DNA from: Polynucleobacter sp. AM-7D1
Lineage (GTDB): Bacteria; Pseudomonadota; Gammaproteobacteria; Burkholderiales; Burkholderiaceae
Assembly (NCBI RefSeq): GCF_018688455.1
Contig: NZ_CP061319.1
Coordinates: forward strand, 1,798,001-1,862,000
Direction: 5' to 3'
Length of the DNA: 64,000 bases
In this document: piece after piece, positions 15,831-25,556 of the stretch
How positions within the stretch are numbered: position 1 is the first letter of the stretch
Layout of the letters: each line of letters opens with the position of its first letter
The notes under the pieces: generated by a model
The model's input: only the letters and a program-made list of their open reading frames with translations
The model's database searches: none
Told to the model about the DNA's origin: nothing
Translations under genes and position numbers: made by a program

Positions 15831-17264
15831 ATGCGCGTATTTTTCAAGAACTTTGCCCTAGTCTCTGTTGGCCTCATCGCCGGGGTTGCAGCCACCATCC
15901 AACTCTCCGCTACCGCCCAGCAAGGCACGACACTGCCTTTAGATGAGCTGCGCACCCTATCGAACGTGTTTGCACAAATCAAGCGTGAGTATGTTGAGCC
16001 AATTGAAGACAAGCAGTTACTAACTGATGCTGTTAAGGGCATGGTGAGCAGTCTTGATCCACACTCAACCTACCTTGATAAAAAAGATTTTTCTGAAATG
16101 CAAGAGCAAACAAGCGGCAAGTTCGCTGGCCTTGGCATTGAAATTACTTCAGAGGATGGTGTTGTTAAAGTACTCAACCCCATTGAAGACAGTCCTGCTG
16201 CGCGCGCTGGCCTGCAAGCCGGGGACCTCATTACTCGCTTAGATGACAAACCTGTTCGTGGCATGTCTCTAGATAAAGCGGTACGCACCATGCGGGGTAC
16301 TCCGGGTACAAAAATTACTTTGACGGTCTTTCGCAAAAGTGAAGAGCGCAGCTTTCCGGTAACCATCACTCGCGCTGAAATTAAAGTGCAATCCGTCAAG
16401 GCCAAAATTTTAGATAACAACATTGCCTGGGTCAGAGTAACGAGTTTTCAAGAGCGTACGGTTCCTGACCTAGCAAAAAAATTAAGCGACCTTGCCACTC
16501 AAGATCCTAAGATGAAGGGCATCATTCTTGATCTCAGAAATAATGGTGGTGGCTTGTTACAAGGTGCAGTTGGTGTTGCAGCAGCCTTCTTGCCGGCAGA
16601 TGCCGTGATCGTCTCCACTAAAGGTCAGACAGCTGATTCAAAGCAGGTATTCAATGCGACGCCAGCTATGTATCGCCTGAGTGAGCCTGGCGACCCTTTA
16701 GCTAGCGTACCTGCGATGTATAAAAAATTACCAATGGTCGTTTTAGTCAACGCCTACTCTGCTTCCGCTTCTGAAATTGTGGCTGGCGCATTACAGGATT
16801 ACAAACGCGCCACCATTATCGGTAAAACCACTTTCGGCAAAGGCTCTGTTCAGACCGTTCGCCCACTTACTAATGATTCTGCATTAAAAATTACTACAGC
16901 CTACTACTACACGCCAAGTGGTAAATCGATTCAAGCTTACGGCATTAAGCCTGACATCGCGGTTGATCAAAATAAAGATGGCGATCCCGATGATGTGCTG
17001 ATTACTCGCGAGATCGACAGCGAGAAACATTTACGTAATAAGCAATCTTCAGAAGAAAAACTCGTTGCTGATCGTGAGAAGCGTCGCCTAGAAGAGTTAC
17101 AACGCATTGAAGAAAAAAATGCCAAGAAGACTCCTGAAGAGAAAGAAAAAGAAAAGTCTAAGAAGCCTATCGAACTTGGTAGTGCAGATGACTTCATGCT
17201 TTCTCAAGCCGTTGCGTTTATTAATGGTGAGCCTGTAAAACGCTCAGCCTCCAAGCTAGAATAG
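15831..17264 (+). CDS. ctpA: S41 family C-terminal processing peptidase
   Basis: Periplasmic tail-specific protease. It has an N-terminal signal or anchor (FALVSVGLIAGVAATIQLS), a PDZ domain (GLGIEITSEDGVVKVLNPIE onward) and the S41 catalytic core with nucleophile Ser in NAYSASASEIVAGAL and general-base Lys in IGKTTFGKGSVQT. The C-terminal third includes a strongly charged Glu/Lys/Arg stretch (about residues 395-445), probably a coiled or flexible linker, before a short conserved end. The length of 477 residues fits CtpA rather than the larger Prc. Likely cotranscribed with gpmA and moeB. Confidence 0.94.
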   Translation: MRVFFKNFALVSVGLIAGVAATIQLSATAQQGTTLPLDELRTLSNVFAQIKREYVEPIEDKQLLTDAVKGMVSSLDPHSTYLDKKDFSEMQEQTSGKFAGLGIEITSEDGVVKVLNPIEDSPAARAGLQAGDLITRLDDKPVRGMSLDKAVRTMRGTPGTKITLTVFRKSEERSFPVTITRAEIKVQSVKAKILDNNIAWVRVTSFQERTVPDLAKKLSDLATQDPKMKGIILDLRNNGGGLLQGAVGVAAAFLPADAVIVSTKGQTADSKQVFNATPAMYRLSEPGDPLASVPAMYKKLPMVVLVNAYSASASEIVAGALQDYKRATIIGKTTFGKGSVQTVRPLTNDSALKITTAYYYTPSGKSIQAYGIKPDIAVDQNKDGDPDDVLITREIDSEKHLRNKQSSEEKLVADREKRRLEELQRIEEKNAKKTPEEKEKEKSKKPIELGSADDFMLSQAVAFINGEPVKRSASKLE

Positions 17265-17286
17265 GTTCTAGCGATGGGGTACACAC

Positions 17287-18039
17287 ATGAATGATGAGCA
17301 GCTACTTCGCTACTCGCGGCATTTATTACTAGAAGAAATTGATGTTGCGGGCCAAGAAATATTGCTTGGTTCGCACATCCTCATCATTGGTGCTGGTGGA
17401 TTGGGAAGTGCTGCTGCGCCTTATCTGGCTGCAGCAGGCGTGGGAAAAATAACGCTTGTCGATCACGACAAAGTCGAACTCACTAATTTGCAGCGACAAA
17501 TCATGCATACCCACAACTCCATTGGCAAAAGCAAGGTGGAATCTGGTAAACAGTTTTTGCAAAGTATTAATCCCACTCTGACGATTAATGCAATTGCAGA
17601 GAAGGCAACTGATAATTTATTGAAAGACGTCTTGCCAGCAGTTCATCTTGTTCTAGATTGCACGGATAACTTTGCAACTCGCCAGCTCATTAATGCGGCT
17701 TGCTTTCGCCAAAAGGTGCCCCTAGTATCAGGATCAGCACTCAAATTTGACGGCCAACTAAGTGTCTTTGATTTTCGTCATGAAGCATCCCCCTGCTATG
17801 CCTGTCTTTTTTCCCCAGAAGAACAGTTTGAGGAAGTCAGCTGTGCCAGCATGGGCATCTTTTCCCCCCTAGTTGGCATTATTGGAGCGATGCAAGCAGC
17901 TCAAGCATTGCAAGTATTGATTGGCTTTGGTCAGCCTTTAGTGGGGAGAATGTTGCTTTGGAATGCGATCAATACTCAAATTGATGAGATTCGCATTTCT
18001 CGAAATCCCGCATGCAAGGTTTGCGGCTCCCAGCATTAG
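17287..18039 (+). CDS. moeB: HesA/MoeB/ThiF family adenylyltransferase
   Basis: E1-like enzyme that adenylates the C-terminal Gly of a ubiquitin-like sulfur carrier (MoaD or ThiS). It shows the nucleotide-binding GAGGLGSAAAPYLAAAGVG, the basic LTNLQRQIMH loop, the DCTDNFATR segment with the catalytic region and the zinc-type CYAC and CKVC pairs. It has 250 residues and no rhodanese domain. I cannot separate MoeB from ThiF by sequence alone, as no moa or thi gene is adjacent. Convergent with ptsI at a four-base gap. Confidence 0.9.
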   Translation: MNDEQLLRYSRHLLLEEIDVAGQEILLGSHILIIGAGGLGSAAAPYLAAAGVGKITLVDHDKVELTNLQRQIMHTHNSIGKSKVESGKQFLQSINPTLTINAIAEKATDNLLKDVLPAVHLVLDCTDNFATRQLINAACFRQKVPLVSGSALKFDGQLSVFDFRHEASPCYACLFSPEEQFEEVSCASMGIFSPLVGIIGAMQAAQALQVLIGFGQPLVGRMLLWNAINTQIDEIRISRNPACKVCGSQH

Positions 18040-18043
18040 GTGC

Positions 18044-19795
18044 TTAAGAGAGCAAGCGCTCCAACGCTTTAGCCTGCTCCTCAGGCTCGTAGGCACGCAG
18101 AACTCTAGGGACGCGGGCTTTCAATAGGCCTACATTTGCTTTTAAGATCTCGCGCTTAACTAACAACAATTGACTAAAGTGCATTGAGAAATCTGTCAGC
18201 CCGAGCGCGAGCAATAGCTTTGTTAATGCAGGGTCTCCAGCCATCTCTCCACAAACAGCAACAGGCACGTCCGCGCGTTTAGCCTGATCAATGATGCTTG
18301 ATAGCAAATTCAAAATAGCGGGATGGAGGGGATCGTATAGATGTGCAACTGCATGATCTGCGCGATCGATTGCTAAGGTGTATTGAATTAAGTCATTCGT
18401 ACCAATTGAAAGAAAATCGAAGCGATTAATAAATAAAGGCAGCATCAATGCAGCAGCAGGAATTTCAATCATTGCACCAACTTGAATATTGGGATTAAAT
18501 GCCTTGCCGCGTTGGTGTAGTTGCTGCTTTGCTTTTTCAATCAATCTAAATGTTTCATCGATTTCTTTAGCGTGCGCCAACATCGGGATCATGATCCGCG
18601 CTTGTCCATGAGCTGATGCACGCAAGATAGCCCTGAGTTGCGTTAAAAATATTTCAGGTTCAGTCAGAGACCAGCGAATCGCACGCAACCCAAGTGGTGA
18701 TGTACCAGTTTGAGAAATATCACCGCCGCCACCCAATGCCTTGTCGGCACCAACGTCGATGGTTCTAATATTGACAGGCAAACCATGCATTAAATCGACC
18801 ACGCGACGATATTCTTGATATTGCTGCTCTTCGTCTGGCAAGGCTTGCTTGCGATCCATAAATAGAAATTCAGAGCGGAATAAGCCGACACCCACAGCAC
18901 CCAACTTCACTGCCTGAATGGCATCCTCAGGCAACTCAATATTGGCAAATAATTCAATCTGAACACGATCAGCAGTTTCTGTCTTGGCGTGCTTTAACTG
19001 CTTTAGCTTGCGGGCTTCTTTTAAGGCTTGAGCTTGCAGCTTTCGATACTCGGCAAGAAGCTGCTCATCGGGCGCAACAACGACAACTCCATGCCCCCCA
19101 TCCAATATCAACCAATCGCCATGACGAATCATTTCACTGGCATGTCGCACACCAACTACCGCAGGGATCTCCATGCTGCGCGCAACAATAGCGGTATGAG
19201 AAGTCTTGCCACCCAGATCTGTCACAAACCCTGTAAAGGCATGCTCTTTAAAACGCAGCATGTCATGCGGAGCAATGTCGTGCGCAACGATAATTGATTC
19301 AACACCGATATCGCTTGCTGGTAAAAAATCAGCATCATGTAGAGGGTCTTTTTTCTGCGCATTCAACGCTTTGATTACGCGCTCTGCGACCTGTCTAATA
19401 TCATTAGCACGCTCTTTTAAATACGCATCCTCAATATCAGCAAATTGCTCTAAAAGATCATTGAGTTCGGTTGTTAAGGCCCAAGCTGCATTTAACCTCT
19501 GAGTGCGAATCAATTTCATTGGCTTCTCAGCTAAAGCTGGATCTGCCAGAATCATGCCGTGTACATCCAAAAACGCAGCCATTTCTTGAGGCGCATCTTT
19601 AGGCAATCCTTGACGCAATTGCGTTAACTCAAGGCGCACCTGCTCAAAAGCATCCAATAACTTTTGAGCCTCAGCCTCTTCTTTGCCAGCTTCAACTAAA
19701 TAATGACTAACCTCTAATGCTGCACGCGATATCAGCACGGCTTTGCCAATAGCAATGCCTTTAGATACTGCTATTCCGTGTAAAGCAAAAGTCAC
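18044..19795 (-). CDS. ptsI: Phosphoenolpyruvate-protein phosphotransferase (PTS enzyme I)
   Basis: Takes phosphate from PEP onto an active-site His and passes it to HPr. The phosphorylated His lies in DLGGKTSHTAIVARSMEIPA. The PEP-binding half carries GLFRSEFLFM, DVGADKALGG, GLRAIRWSL and FSIGTNDLIQYTLAIDR, then the catalytic Cys in PVAVCGEMAGDP. The length of 583 residues is standard. GTG start, two bases after the ptsH stop. No sugar-specific EIIB or EIIC gene is near, so the chain EI-HPr-EIIA here looks regulatory. Confidence 0.97.
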   Translation of the reverse strand: MTFALHGIAVSKGIAIGKAVLISRAALEVSHYLVEAGKEEAEAQKLLDAFEQVRLELTQLRQGLPKDAPQEMAAFLDVHGMILADPALAEKPMKLIRTQRLNAAWALTTELNDLLEQFADIEDAYLKERANDIRQVAERVIKALNAQKKDPLHDADFLPASDIGVESIIVAHDIAPHDMLRFKEHAFTGFVTDLGGKTSHTAIVARSMEIPAVVGVRHASEMIRHGDWLILDGGHGVVVVAPDEQLLAEYRKLQAQALKEARKLKQLKHAKTETADRVQIELFANIELPEDAIQAVKLGAVGVGLFRSEFLFMDRKQALPDEEQQYQEYRRVVDLMHGLPVNIRTIDVGADKALGGGGDISQTGTSPLGLRAIRWSLTEPEIFLTQLRAILRASAHGQARIMIPMLAHAKEIDETFRLIEKAKQQLHQRGKAFNPNIQVGAMIEIPAAALMLPLFINRFDFLSIGTNDLIQYTLAIDRADHAVAHLYDPLHPAILNLLSSIIDQAKRADVPVAVCGEMAGDPALTKLLLALGLTDFSMHFSQLLLVKREILKANVGLLKARVPRVLRAYEPEEQAKALERLLS

Positions 19796-19797
19796 CC

Positions 19798-20067
19798 TTA
19801 TTCGCCCTCGCCAAATCGATCGTTGATCAATGCCGTTAAAGCTTGCATCGCCTCATCCTCTTTTTCGCCAACAGTCTCTAGAGTGACAGTGCTGCCAATT
19901 CCAGCGGCCAGCATCATGACGCCCATAATGCTCTTGGCATTAATTTGACGCCCATTGCGAGATAAAAAGATTTCACAGGGGAACTCAGCAGCAAGCTGAG
20001 ATAACTTTGCAGATGCTCGAGCATGCAAGCCCAATTTGTTAATGATTTCGATTTCAGCAACAGGCAT
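19798..20067 (-). CDS. ptsH: Phosphocarrier protein HPr
   Basis: Small PTS phosphocarrier of 89 residues. The phospho-His is in NKLGLHARASAKL, and the regulatory Ser region is ININAKSIMGVMML (QINAKSIMGV here), the site that HPr kinase modifies in betaproteobacteria. It hands phosphate from EI to the EIIA protein encoded just upstream. Gaps of eight and two bases to its neighbours indicate one transcript. Confidence 0.97.
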   Translation of the reverse strand: MPVAEIEIINKLGLHARASAKLSQLAAEFPCEIFLSRNGRQINAKSIMGVMMLAAGIGSTVTLETVGEKEDEAMQALTALINDRFGEGE

Positions 20068-20075
20068 AGTGAGTC

Positions 20076-20510
20076 CTATTTCTCCGTAGTGGCTTGCGGT
20101 GTTTTAGAGCCCAAACGCAAAATTCCATTTTGACCGCCTAGAAGTGCTTTATGGGCAAGCTCTTCGAGCCCTTCACCACGATGAGAAATACAGCGCATCA
20201 GCATGGGTAGATTTAATCCGGCCAAGACAATCACGGGCGCATTTAAACCCGATAATGGCCCCAAAGCTTCAAGCTTCGATGCCACATTAGCGGGAGTCGC
20301 GCCCATTACATCAGTCAGTATTAAAACGCCCTGGCCCGTGTTGACGGCATATGCTGCTTTCAAGAGTCGGTCGAAGCTGGCTTTTGTATCTTCATGGGGC
20401 TGAATGTCGACAGCTCTTACTCTCTCTGGCGCTACACCAAATGCATGCTCAGCAAAACCAAGCATCGCACTTGCGACTGGAGTGTGAGCAACTATTACGA
20501 TTCCAACCAT
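20076..20510 (-). CDS. PTS mannose-family EIIA component
   Basis: Cytosolic EIIA(Man)-type domain, 144 residues. The N-terminal GIVIVAHTPVASAMLGFAE has the expected active-site His (VAH), and VLILTDVMGATPANVAS is the family phosphate-region loop. There is no EIIB domain or membrane component beside it, so the protein is more likely a phosphorylation-state sensor than a sugar importer. In Burkholderiales such EIIA proteins have been tied to carbon storage and stress control (family knowledge). Two bases separate it from gshB. Confidence 0.92.
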   Translation of the reverse strand: MVGIVIVAHTPVASAMLGFAEHAFGVAPERVRAVDIQPHEDTKASFDRLLKAAYAVNTGQGVLILTDVMGATPANVASKLEALGPLSGLNAPVIVLAGLNLPMLMRCISHRGEGLEELAHKALLGGQNGILRLGSKTPQATTEK

Positions 20511-20512
20511 TT

Positions 20513-21454
20513 TTATGCCAATGCCTTTTCAAGCGCTGTTAACCAAAATTTCGGAACATCAAATCTGCTTTGCTCAGTAATCTCTACGAAGCAGGTTGGG
20601 CTAGTCACATTGATTTCTGTGACGTAAGCACCAATTAAATCTAATCCTACCAAGAACAAGCCCCGGGCGTTCAAAATAGGGGCGAGACGTTCTGCAACCT
20701 TCCTCTCTGCATCCGTTAGCGGCATAGCAACCCCTTTACCACCAGCAGCTAAGTTACCTCGAATTTCACTTCCCTGAGGTATGCGAGCCAGCGCAAACGG
20801 CACCACCTCGCCACCGATGAGCAGCACGCGTTTATCGCCTTGAGCTATCTCAGGCAAGAATCTTTGCACCATTAGAGTACGTGCGCCATTCTCACCCAGT
20901 GTCTCCACAATACTGGCAAGATTTAAACCATCTGGCCCTACACGAAATACACCCATGCCGCCCATGCCATCCAGGGGCTTAATGACAATATCTTGATGCT
21001 CTTGGTGAAACACTTCAATCGCACTCAGTTCACGCGTGATTAAAGTTGGGGGAATGAGTTCCGGAAACTCCGTGATAGATATCTTTTCAGAATGATCACG
21101 AATAGCCGTTGGATTATTAAATACTTTTGCGCCCTGTCGAACCGCAGCAGATAACAACCAAGTGGTATTGAGATACTCGATATCAAATGGCGGATCAGTG
21201 CGCATCATGACTGCGTTAAAGGTATTTAATGGGCGATCCTCTACAGGACCTAATTCAAACCATGCTGTACCACTTGGCTTAATGGTGAGCGACTGACAAT
21301 CAGCCACTACAAAATCGTTCCTCCACAGGATGTTGCGACTTTGGCAAAACCAAAGTTGATGACCAGCTTCTTGCGCAACGCGCATCATTGCCAAAGTGGA
21401 ATCCTTGCTAACCTTAAATGACTCCAAAGGATCGGCAATGAAAAGAATGTTCAT
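20513..21454 (-). CDS. gshB: Glutathione synthetase
   Basis: ATP-grasp ligase joining gamma-glutamylcysteine and glycine. The N-terminus MNILFIADPLESFKVSKDST is the family start, so I use ATG 21454, which has a GGA ribosome site; ATG 21469 would add five residues without one. ATP-grasp features are IVIKPLDGMGGMGVFRV and NVTSPTCFVEITEQS. The length is 313 residues. It follows gshA and is almost fused to the PTS genes (two-base gap). Confidence 0.96.
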   Translation of the reverse strand: MNILFIADPLESFKVSKDSTLAMMRVAQEAGHQLWFCQSRNILWRNDFVVADCQSLTIKPSGTAWFELGPVEDRPLNTFNAVMMRTDPPFDIEYLNTTWLLSAAVRQGAKVFNNPTAIRDHSEKISITEFPELIPPTLITRELSAIEVFHQEHQDIVIKPLDGMGGMGVFRVGPDGLNLASIVETLGENGARTLMVQRFLPEIAQGDKRVLLIGGEVVPFALARIPQGSEIRGNLAAGGKGVAMPLTDAERKVAERLAPILNARGLFLVGLDLIGAYVTEINVTSPTCFVEITEQSRFDVPKFWLTALEKALA

Positions 21455-21479
21455 CTTATGTCCGAGCATTCAAATACAG

Positions 21480-22778
21480 TTAGGCGGCTTCAGCATTAGG
21501 ATCAGAACGCTCCAACTCTAAAGAGGCGGCCAACAAAGCCAGGCGTGCAACAACACCATAAAGATAAAAACGATTGGGCGGTGCACTACCAGGCTTAGCA
21601 CCCAGATCTGGCATGGAGTTTTGCTCGAATGCTAACGGTACAAAATGCATGCCCGGCGCATTCAGATTCTCATCTGGGCCACGATCAGTATGTACACGGT
21701 AGAAGCCGCCAATCACATAGCGGTCAATCATATACACCACTGGTTCAGCAACAGCTTCATTCACTTTCTCGAAGGTATACACACCCTCCTGAATTAAGAC
21801 ATCGCTAACTTCAAGACCTTCTTTAACAACACTCATCTTGTTGCGGTCTTTGCGATTCAGGCCCTTGAGTTGCGCAGGATCATTTACTACCATGACACCC
21901 ATGCCATATGTACCAGCATCTGCTTTGACAACGACATATGGTTTTTCTTTAATGCCGTACTCTCGATATTTCTTGGCAGTTTTCTTGAGTACTTTCTCAA
22001 CAGCAGCTTGCAATTCTTCTTCGCCCTTACGCTCATGAAAGTTCACGTTAGAGCAACTAGCAAAATAAGGATTGATCATCCAAGGATCAATATCCACTAC
22101 CTTTGCAAATTTCTTAGCAACTTCATCGTAGGCTGCAAAGTGATTTGACTTACGACGGACATGCCAACCTGCATGCAAGCCTGGCAAGAGATACTGCTCG
22201 TGCAGATTTTCTAGGATCGGAGGAATACCCGCAGATAAATCGTTGTTCAGCAAAATTGAACAGGGATCAAAGTCTTTTAAACCTAAACGCTGCTTCTTTA
22301 GACCTAAGCGAGACAAAGGCTCCATCAAGAGACGATTGCCATCAGGCAAATCAATCCAAGTTGGTTTTTTAATTTCATCAGACAAAGTGCCCAAGCGAAC
22401 ATTAAGGCCTGCTTGACGCAAGATCGAAGATAGGCGTGCAATATTCTGCAAATAGAATGTATTGCGAGTATGTCGCTCAGGTATCAACAGTAAATTTTTT
22501 GCTTCCGGGCAAATCTTCTCAATTGCTGCCATAGCTGCCTGAACCGCCAAAGGCAACATCTGAGGTGAGAGGTTATTAAAACCACCTGGAAAAAGGTTCG
22601 TATCCACTGGCGCAAGCTTAAAACCAGCATTACGCAAATCGACTGAGCAGTAGAAAGGCGGGGTGTGCTCCTGCCACTCAAGCCTAAACCAGCGCTCAAT
22701 AGTTGGGGTTGCTTCTAATACCTTCGACTCGAGATCGAGAAGAGGGCCGCTAAGGGCAGTGATGAGATGTGGAACCAT
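21480..22778 (-). CDS. gshA: Glutamate-cysteine ligase (proteobacterial short type)
   Basis: First step of glutathione synthesis. The 432-residue protein belongs to the GshA group found in betaproteobacteria, distinct from the E. coli enzyme: it contains VPHLITALSGPLLDLES at the start, FPGGFNNLSPQ, and an ATP-grasp-like KPYVVVKADAGTYGMGVMVV. The C-terminus is rich in Ala and Glu. ATG 22778 has a GGTGGA ribosome site. It starts an uninterrupted minus-strand string gshA-gshB-EIIA-ptsH-ptsI. Tandem terminators for amtB lie directly upstream, so it must have its own promoter in that 100-base gap. Confidence 0.93.
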   Translation of the reverse strand: MVPHLITALSGPLLDLESKVLEATPTIERWFRLEWQEHTPPFYCSVDLRNAGFKLAPVDTNLFPGGFNNLSPQMLPLAVQAAMAAIEKICPEAKNLLLIPERHTRNTFYLQNIARLSSILRQAGLNVRLGTLSDEIKKPTWIDLPDGNRLLMEPLSRLGLKKQRLGLKDFDPCSILLNNDLSAGIPPILENLHEQYLLPGLHAGWHVRRKSNHFAAYDEVAKKFAKVVDIDPWMINPYFASCSNVNFHERKGEEELQAAVEKVLKKTAKKYREYGIKEKPYVVVKADAGTYGMGVMVVNDPAQLKGLNRKDRNKMSVVKEGLEVSDVLIQEGVYTFEKVNEAVAEPVVYMIDRYVIGGFYRVHTDRGPDENLNAPGMHFVPLAFEQNSMPDLGAKPGSAPPNRFYLYGVVARLALLAASLELERSDPNAEAA

Positions 22779-22799
22779 TCCACCATTGTAAGATTTTTA

Positions 22800-22830
22800 A
22801 AAGAAAGACGCGGAATCCGAGGATCCCGCG
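22800..22830 (-). terminator. Second intrinsic terminator downstream of amtB
   Basis: On the minus strand CGCGGGATCC pairs with GGATTCCGCG (one G-U pair) around a short loop and is followed by TCTTTCTTTT. It stands 8 bases beyond the first terminator and backs it up. Confidence 0.8.
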
Positions 22831-22863
22831 CTTAAAAACTGGGCAGCCACAAGGCCACCCAGT
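22831..22863 (-). terminator. First intrinsic terminator downstream of amtB
   Basis: On the minus strand an 11-pair stem (ACTGGGTGGCC with GGCTGCCCAGT, two G-U pairs) around the loop TTGT is followed at once by TTTTTAAG. It begins 19 bases after the amtB stop and would end the porin-glnK-amtB transcript. Confidence 0.88.
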
Positions 22864-22881
22864 GAGGGGTAAAAACGCTAA

Positions 22882-24345
22882 TTAAGACTCGTAAGCAGAC
22901 TCACCGTGGGAGCTGATATCCAAACCTTCGCGCTCTTCATCTTCCTTAACGCGCAAGCCAATCACGATATCTACTAATTTGAAGGCGATATACGAAACTA
23001 CGCCAGACCAAATTAGGGTAACAATGACACCTTGGCTCTGAATCCACAATTGGCTAGCAATAGAGTAATCAGGGGCTGCAGCATTGGCTACGTAATCCCA
23101 AATACCTGTTCCACCTAAAGCCGGATCTGCGAACACACCAGTTAACAAAGCACCTAAGATACCGCCAACGCCATGCACACCGAATACGTCCAAGCTGTCG
23201 TCTGAACCCAACATCTTCTTGAGACCAGAAACACCCCATAAGCAAACTACGCCTGCAAGAGCACCGATCACGATTGCACCCATTGGGCCAACAAAACCAG
23301 CAGCCGGAGTGATTGCAACCAAACCACCTACGCAACCAGATGCAGCACCCAGCATGGAAGGCTTGCCTTTAGTAATCCACTCAGCAAATGACCAGCCCAA
23401 CACTGCAGCAGCTGTTGCCAACAATGTGTTTACGAATGCTAATACTGCACTGCCGTTTGCCTCGAGAGCAGAGCCAGCATTGAAGCCAAACCAACCGAAC
23501 CACAAGAGTGAGGCACCAATCATGACGAACACTAAGTTATGCGGCTTCATTGCTTCTTTGCCGTAACCCAAACGTTTGCCGACTACAAATGAACCTACCA
23601 AACCTGCAATCGCAGCATTGATGTGAACAACGGTACCCCCAGCAAAGTCGAGAACACCCTTTTGCCATAACCAACCAGCGCGAGCTGTAATAGCTTCGAG
23701 TGATGCAGCATCTTTGATGTCATCAGGACCAGGCCAGAACCAAACCATGTGAGCGATTGGTAAGTAGCTGAAAGTGAACCACAAAATCACAAACAAAATA
23801 ATTGCAGAAAACTTTGCACGCTCAGCAAACGCACCAACGATCAAGCAGCAAGTAATGGTTGCAAATGCAGCTTGGAAGGCCATAAATACAAACTCAGGAA
23901 TCACAACGCCCTTACTAAAGGTAGCTGCAACCGAGTCTGGAGTAATGCCCTGCAAAAACAAGCGATCTAGTCCACCAATGAACGCACCGCCTTCACTAAA
24001 TGCAAAGCTATATCCATAAAGTGCCCATAAAACTGTTACTAATGAAAAGACAAACATGCACTGTACGAGTACAGAAAGAATGTTCTTGCTGCGTGTTAAG
24101 CCGCCGTAGAACAGTGCCAAACCAGGCAATGTCATCAAGATTACCAATGCAGTACACACCAATAACCAAGCTGTATCAGCCTTGTTAGGAACTAATGCAG
24201 GAGCGGCTGCAACTGCTGCTGCCGCGGCTGCTGCCACTGGCTTTGCTTCTTCAGCAAAAGCTGGTGAAGCCAGCATCACGCTAGTTGCACCAATAGCCAA
24301 GGCCATTGCGCTTCCAGCTAGGAGTCGTTTCATCCAAGTTAACAT
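22882..24345 (-). CDS. amtB: Ammonium transporter (Amt family)
   Basis: Eleven-helix ammonia channel in the inner membrane. A signal peptide (RLLAGSAMALAIGATSVMLA, cut before EEAKP) and an Ala-rich linker precede the core. The twin pore histidines lie in GGTVVHINAAIAGLVG and FGVHGVGGILGALL. The start is ATG 24345, preceded by AGAGAGG; the frame is open further upstream but only as an overlap with glnK. 487 residues. Expected to be gated by the PII protein encoded 13 bases upstream, when PII is not uridylylated. Confidence 0.96.
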   Translation of the reverse strand: MLTWMKRLLAGSAMALAIGATSVMLASPAFAEEAKPVAAAAAAAVAAAPALVPNKADTAWLLVCTALVILMTLPGLALFYGGLTRSKNILSVLVQCMFVFSLVTVLWALYGYSFAFSEGGAFIGGLDRLFLQGITPDSVAATFSKGVVIPEFVFMAFQAAFATITCCLIVGAFAERAKFSAIILFVILWFTFSYLPIAHMVWFWPGPDDIKDAASLEAITARAGWLWQKGVLDFAGGTVVHINAAIAGLVGSFVVGKRLGYGKEAMKPHNLVFVMIGASLLWFGWFGFNAGSALEANGSAVLAFVNTLLATAAAVLGWSFAEWITKGKPSMLGAASGCVGGLVAITPAAGFVGPMGAIVIGALAGVVCLWGVSGLKKMLGSDDSLDVFGVHGVGGILGALLTGVFADPALGGTGIWDYVANAAAPDYSIASQLWIQSQGVIVTLIWSGVVSYIAFKLVDIVIGLRVKEDEEREGLDISSHGESAYES

Positions 24346-24358
24346 TTTGAGCCTCTCT

Positions 24359-24709
<351 letters not shown>

Positions 24710-24722
24710 TCAGAGGAAAGAA

Positions 24723-25556
24723 TTAGAAAGTTTTTGTGAGAGTAAGAACGCCTGTTGAACCAGCCAAATTCTTCCCTGTTGGTGATGCATAGTTGTATAG
24801 ACCTGAAGAATTTTTTCCTGCATTAGTTCCAATATAAGCAGCTGCTAAAGATAGGCCGCCTCCAAAGTCTTTTGTTACGCCCAATTTCCAATCGGTATAG
24901 CTATATAAGCTGGAATTAGATGTGCCCGCGACTGTTCCAGCAATATATTGGTAGCCAACGTGAGCATTTACTCCAAGACCCCAAATGCCCGTATCGTAGT
25001 TAACAGTCAAATCAGGATAGTAAGATCCAGTACTGTTTTGATTTCCAAATGTATTGGTAACTGCATAAGAAAACTTTAAGAAACCAGTTACTGGACCAAA
25101 TGTATAGTTTTGAGCTGCATAAATTTCAGTTGTATTTGGATTTACATTGGTGCCGGAAAAGTTTCCGCTAGTTGGATAGTAATACTGCAATACACCTAAG
25201 TCAGATGCAAAACCTTCGCCAATCAATTCTTTCTTCAGGCCTGCATAAAAGTCCATCTCAACAGATGAGGCTACTGAGCCCGAATTTATATTGTTTACCC
25301 AACTAATAGAGCTATTCCAGTTCCCAATGTAGAAACCGCTCTCATGGGCGTAGTCAAAGCCACCTTGAATAGCGGGCCTCAAGTTGGACTGTGAGAGGCC
25401 ACGATAGCGGTAGTCACTTACCAAAGAAACGTTAGCTGTAATCGGACTCACTTCAGGAGTCTCTGGGGCAGCTGCAGGAGCTGATTGTGCAAATGCGGCA
25501 GTTGCAAATAAGCCAGATGCTGCTAGAGCGATGGCTGTCTTGTGAATAGTTTTCAT
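24723..25556 (-). CDS. Outer-membrane putative porin (TorF/Gcw_chp, TIGR02001-like)
   Basis: 277 residues with a signal peptide (TAIALAASGLFATAAFAQS), then an Ala/Pro-rich spacer and a beta-rich domain. The family mark is ITANVSLVSDYRYRGLSQS directly after the spacer, followed by GFDYAHESGFYIGNWNSS. The C-terminus ends in Phe (TLTKTF), as outer-membrane barrels do. Substrate unknown; position before glnK-amtB and below NtrC-like sites suggests an ammonium- or small-nitrogen-compound-related outer-membrane channel. AGGAG ribosome site. Confidence 0.85.
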   Translation of the reverse strand: MKTIHKTAIALAASGLFATAAFAQSAPAAAPETPEVSPITANVSLVSDYRYRGLSQSNLRPAIQGGFDYAHESGFYIGNWNSSISWVNNINSGSVASSVEMDFYAGLKKELIGEGFASDLGVLQYYYPTSGNFSGTNVNPNTTEIYAAQNYTFGPVTGFLKFSYAVTNTFGNQNSTGSYYPDLTVNYDTGIWGLGVNAHVGYQYIAGTVAGTSNSSLYSYTDWKLGVTKDFGGGLSLAAAYIGTNAGKNSSGLYNYASPTGKNLAGSTGVLTLTKTF

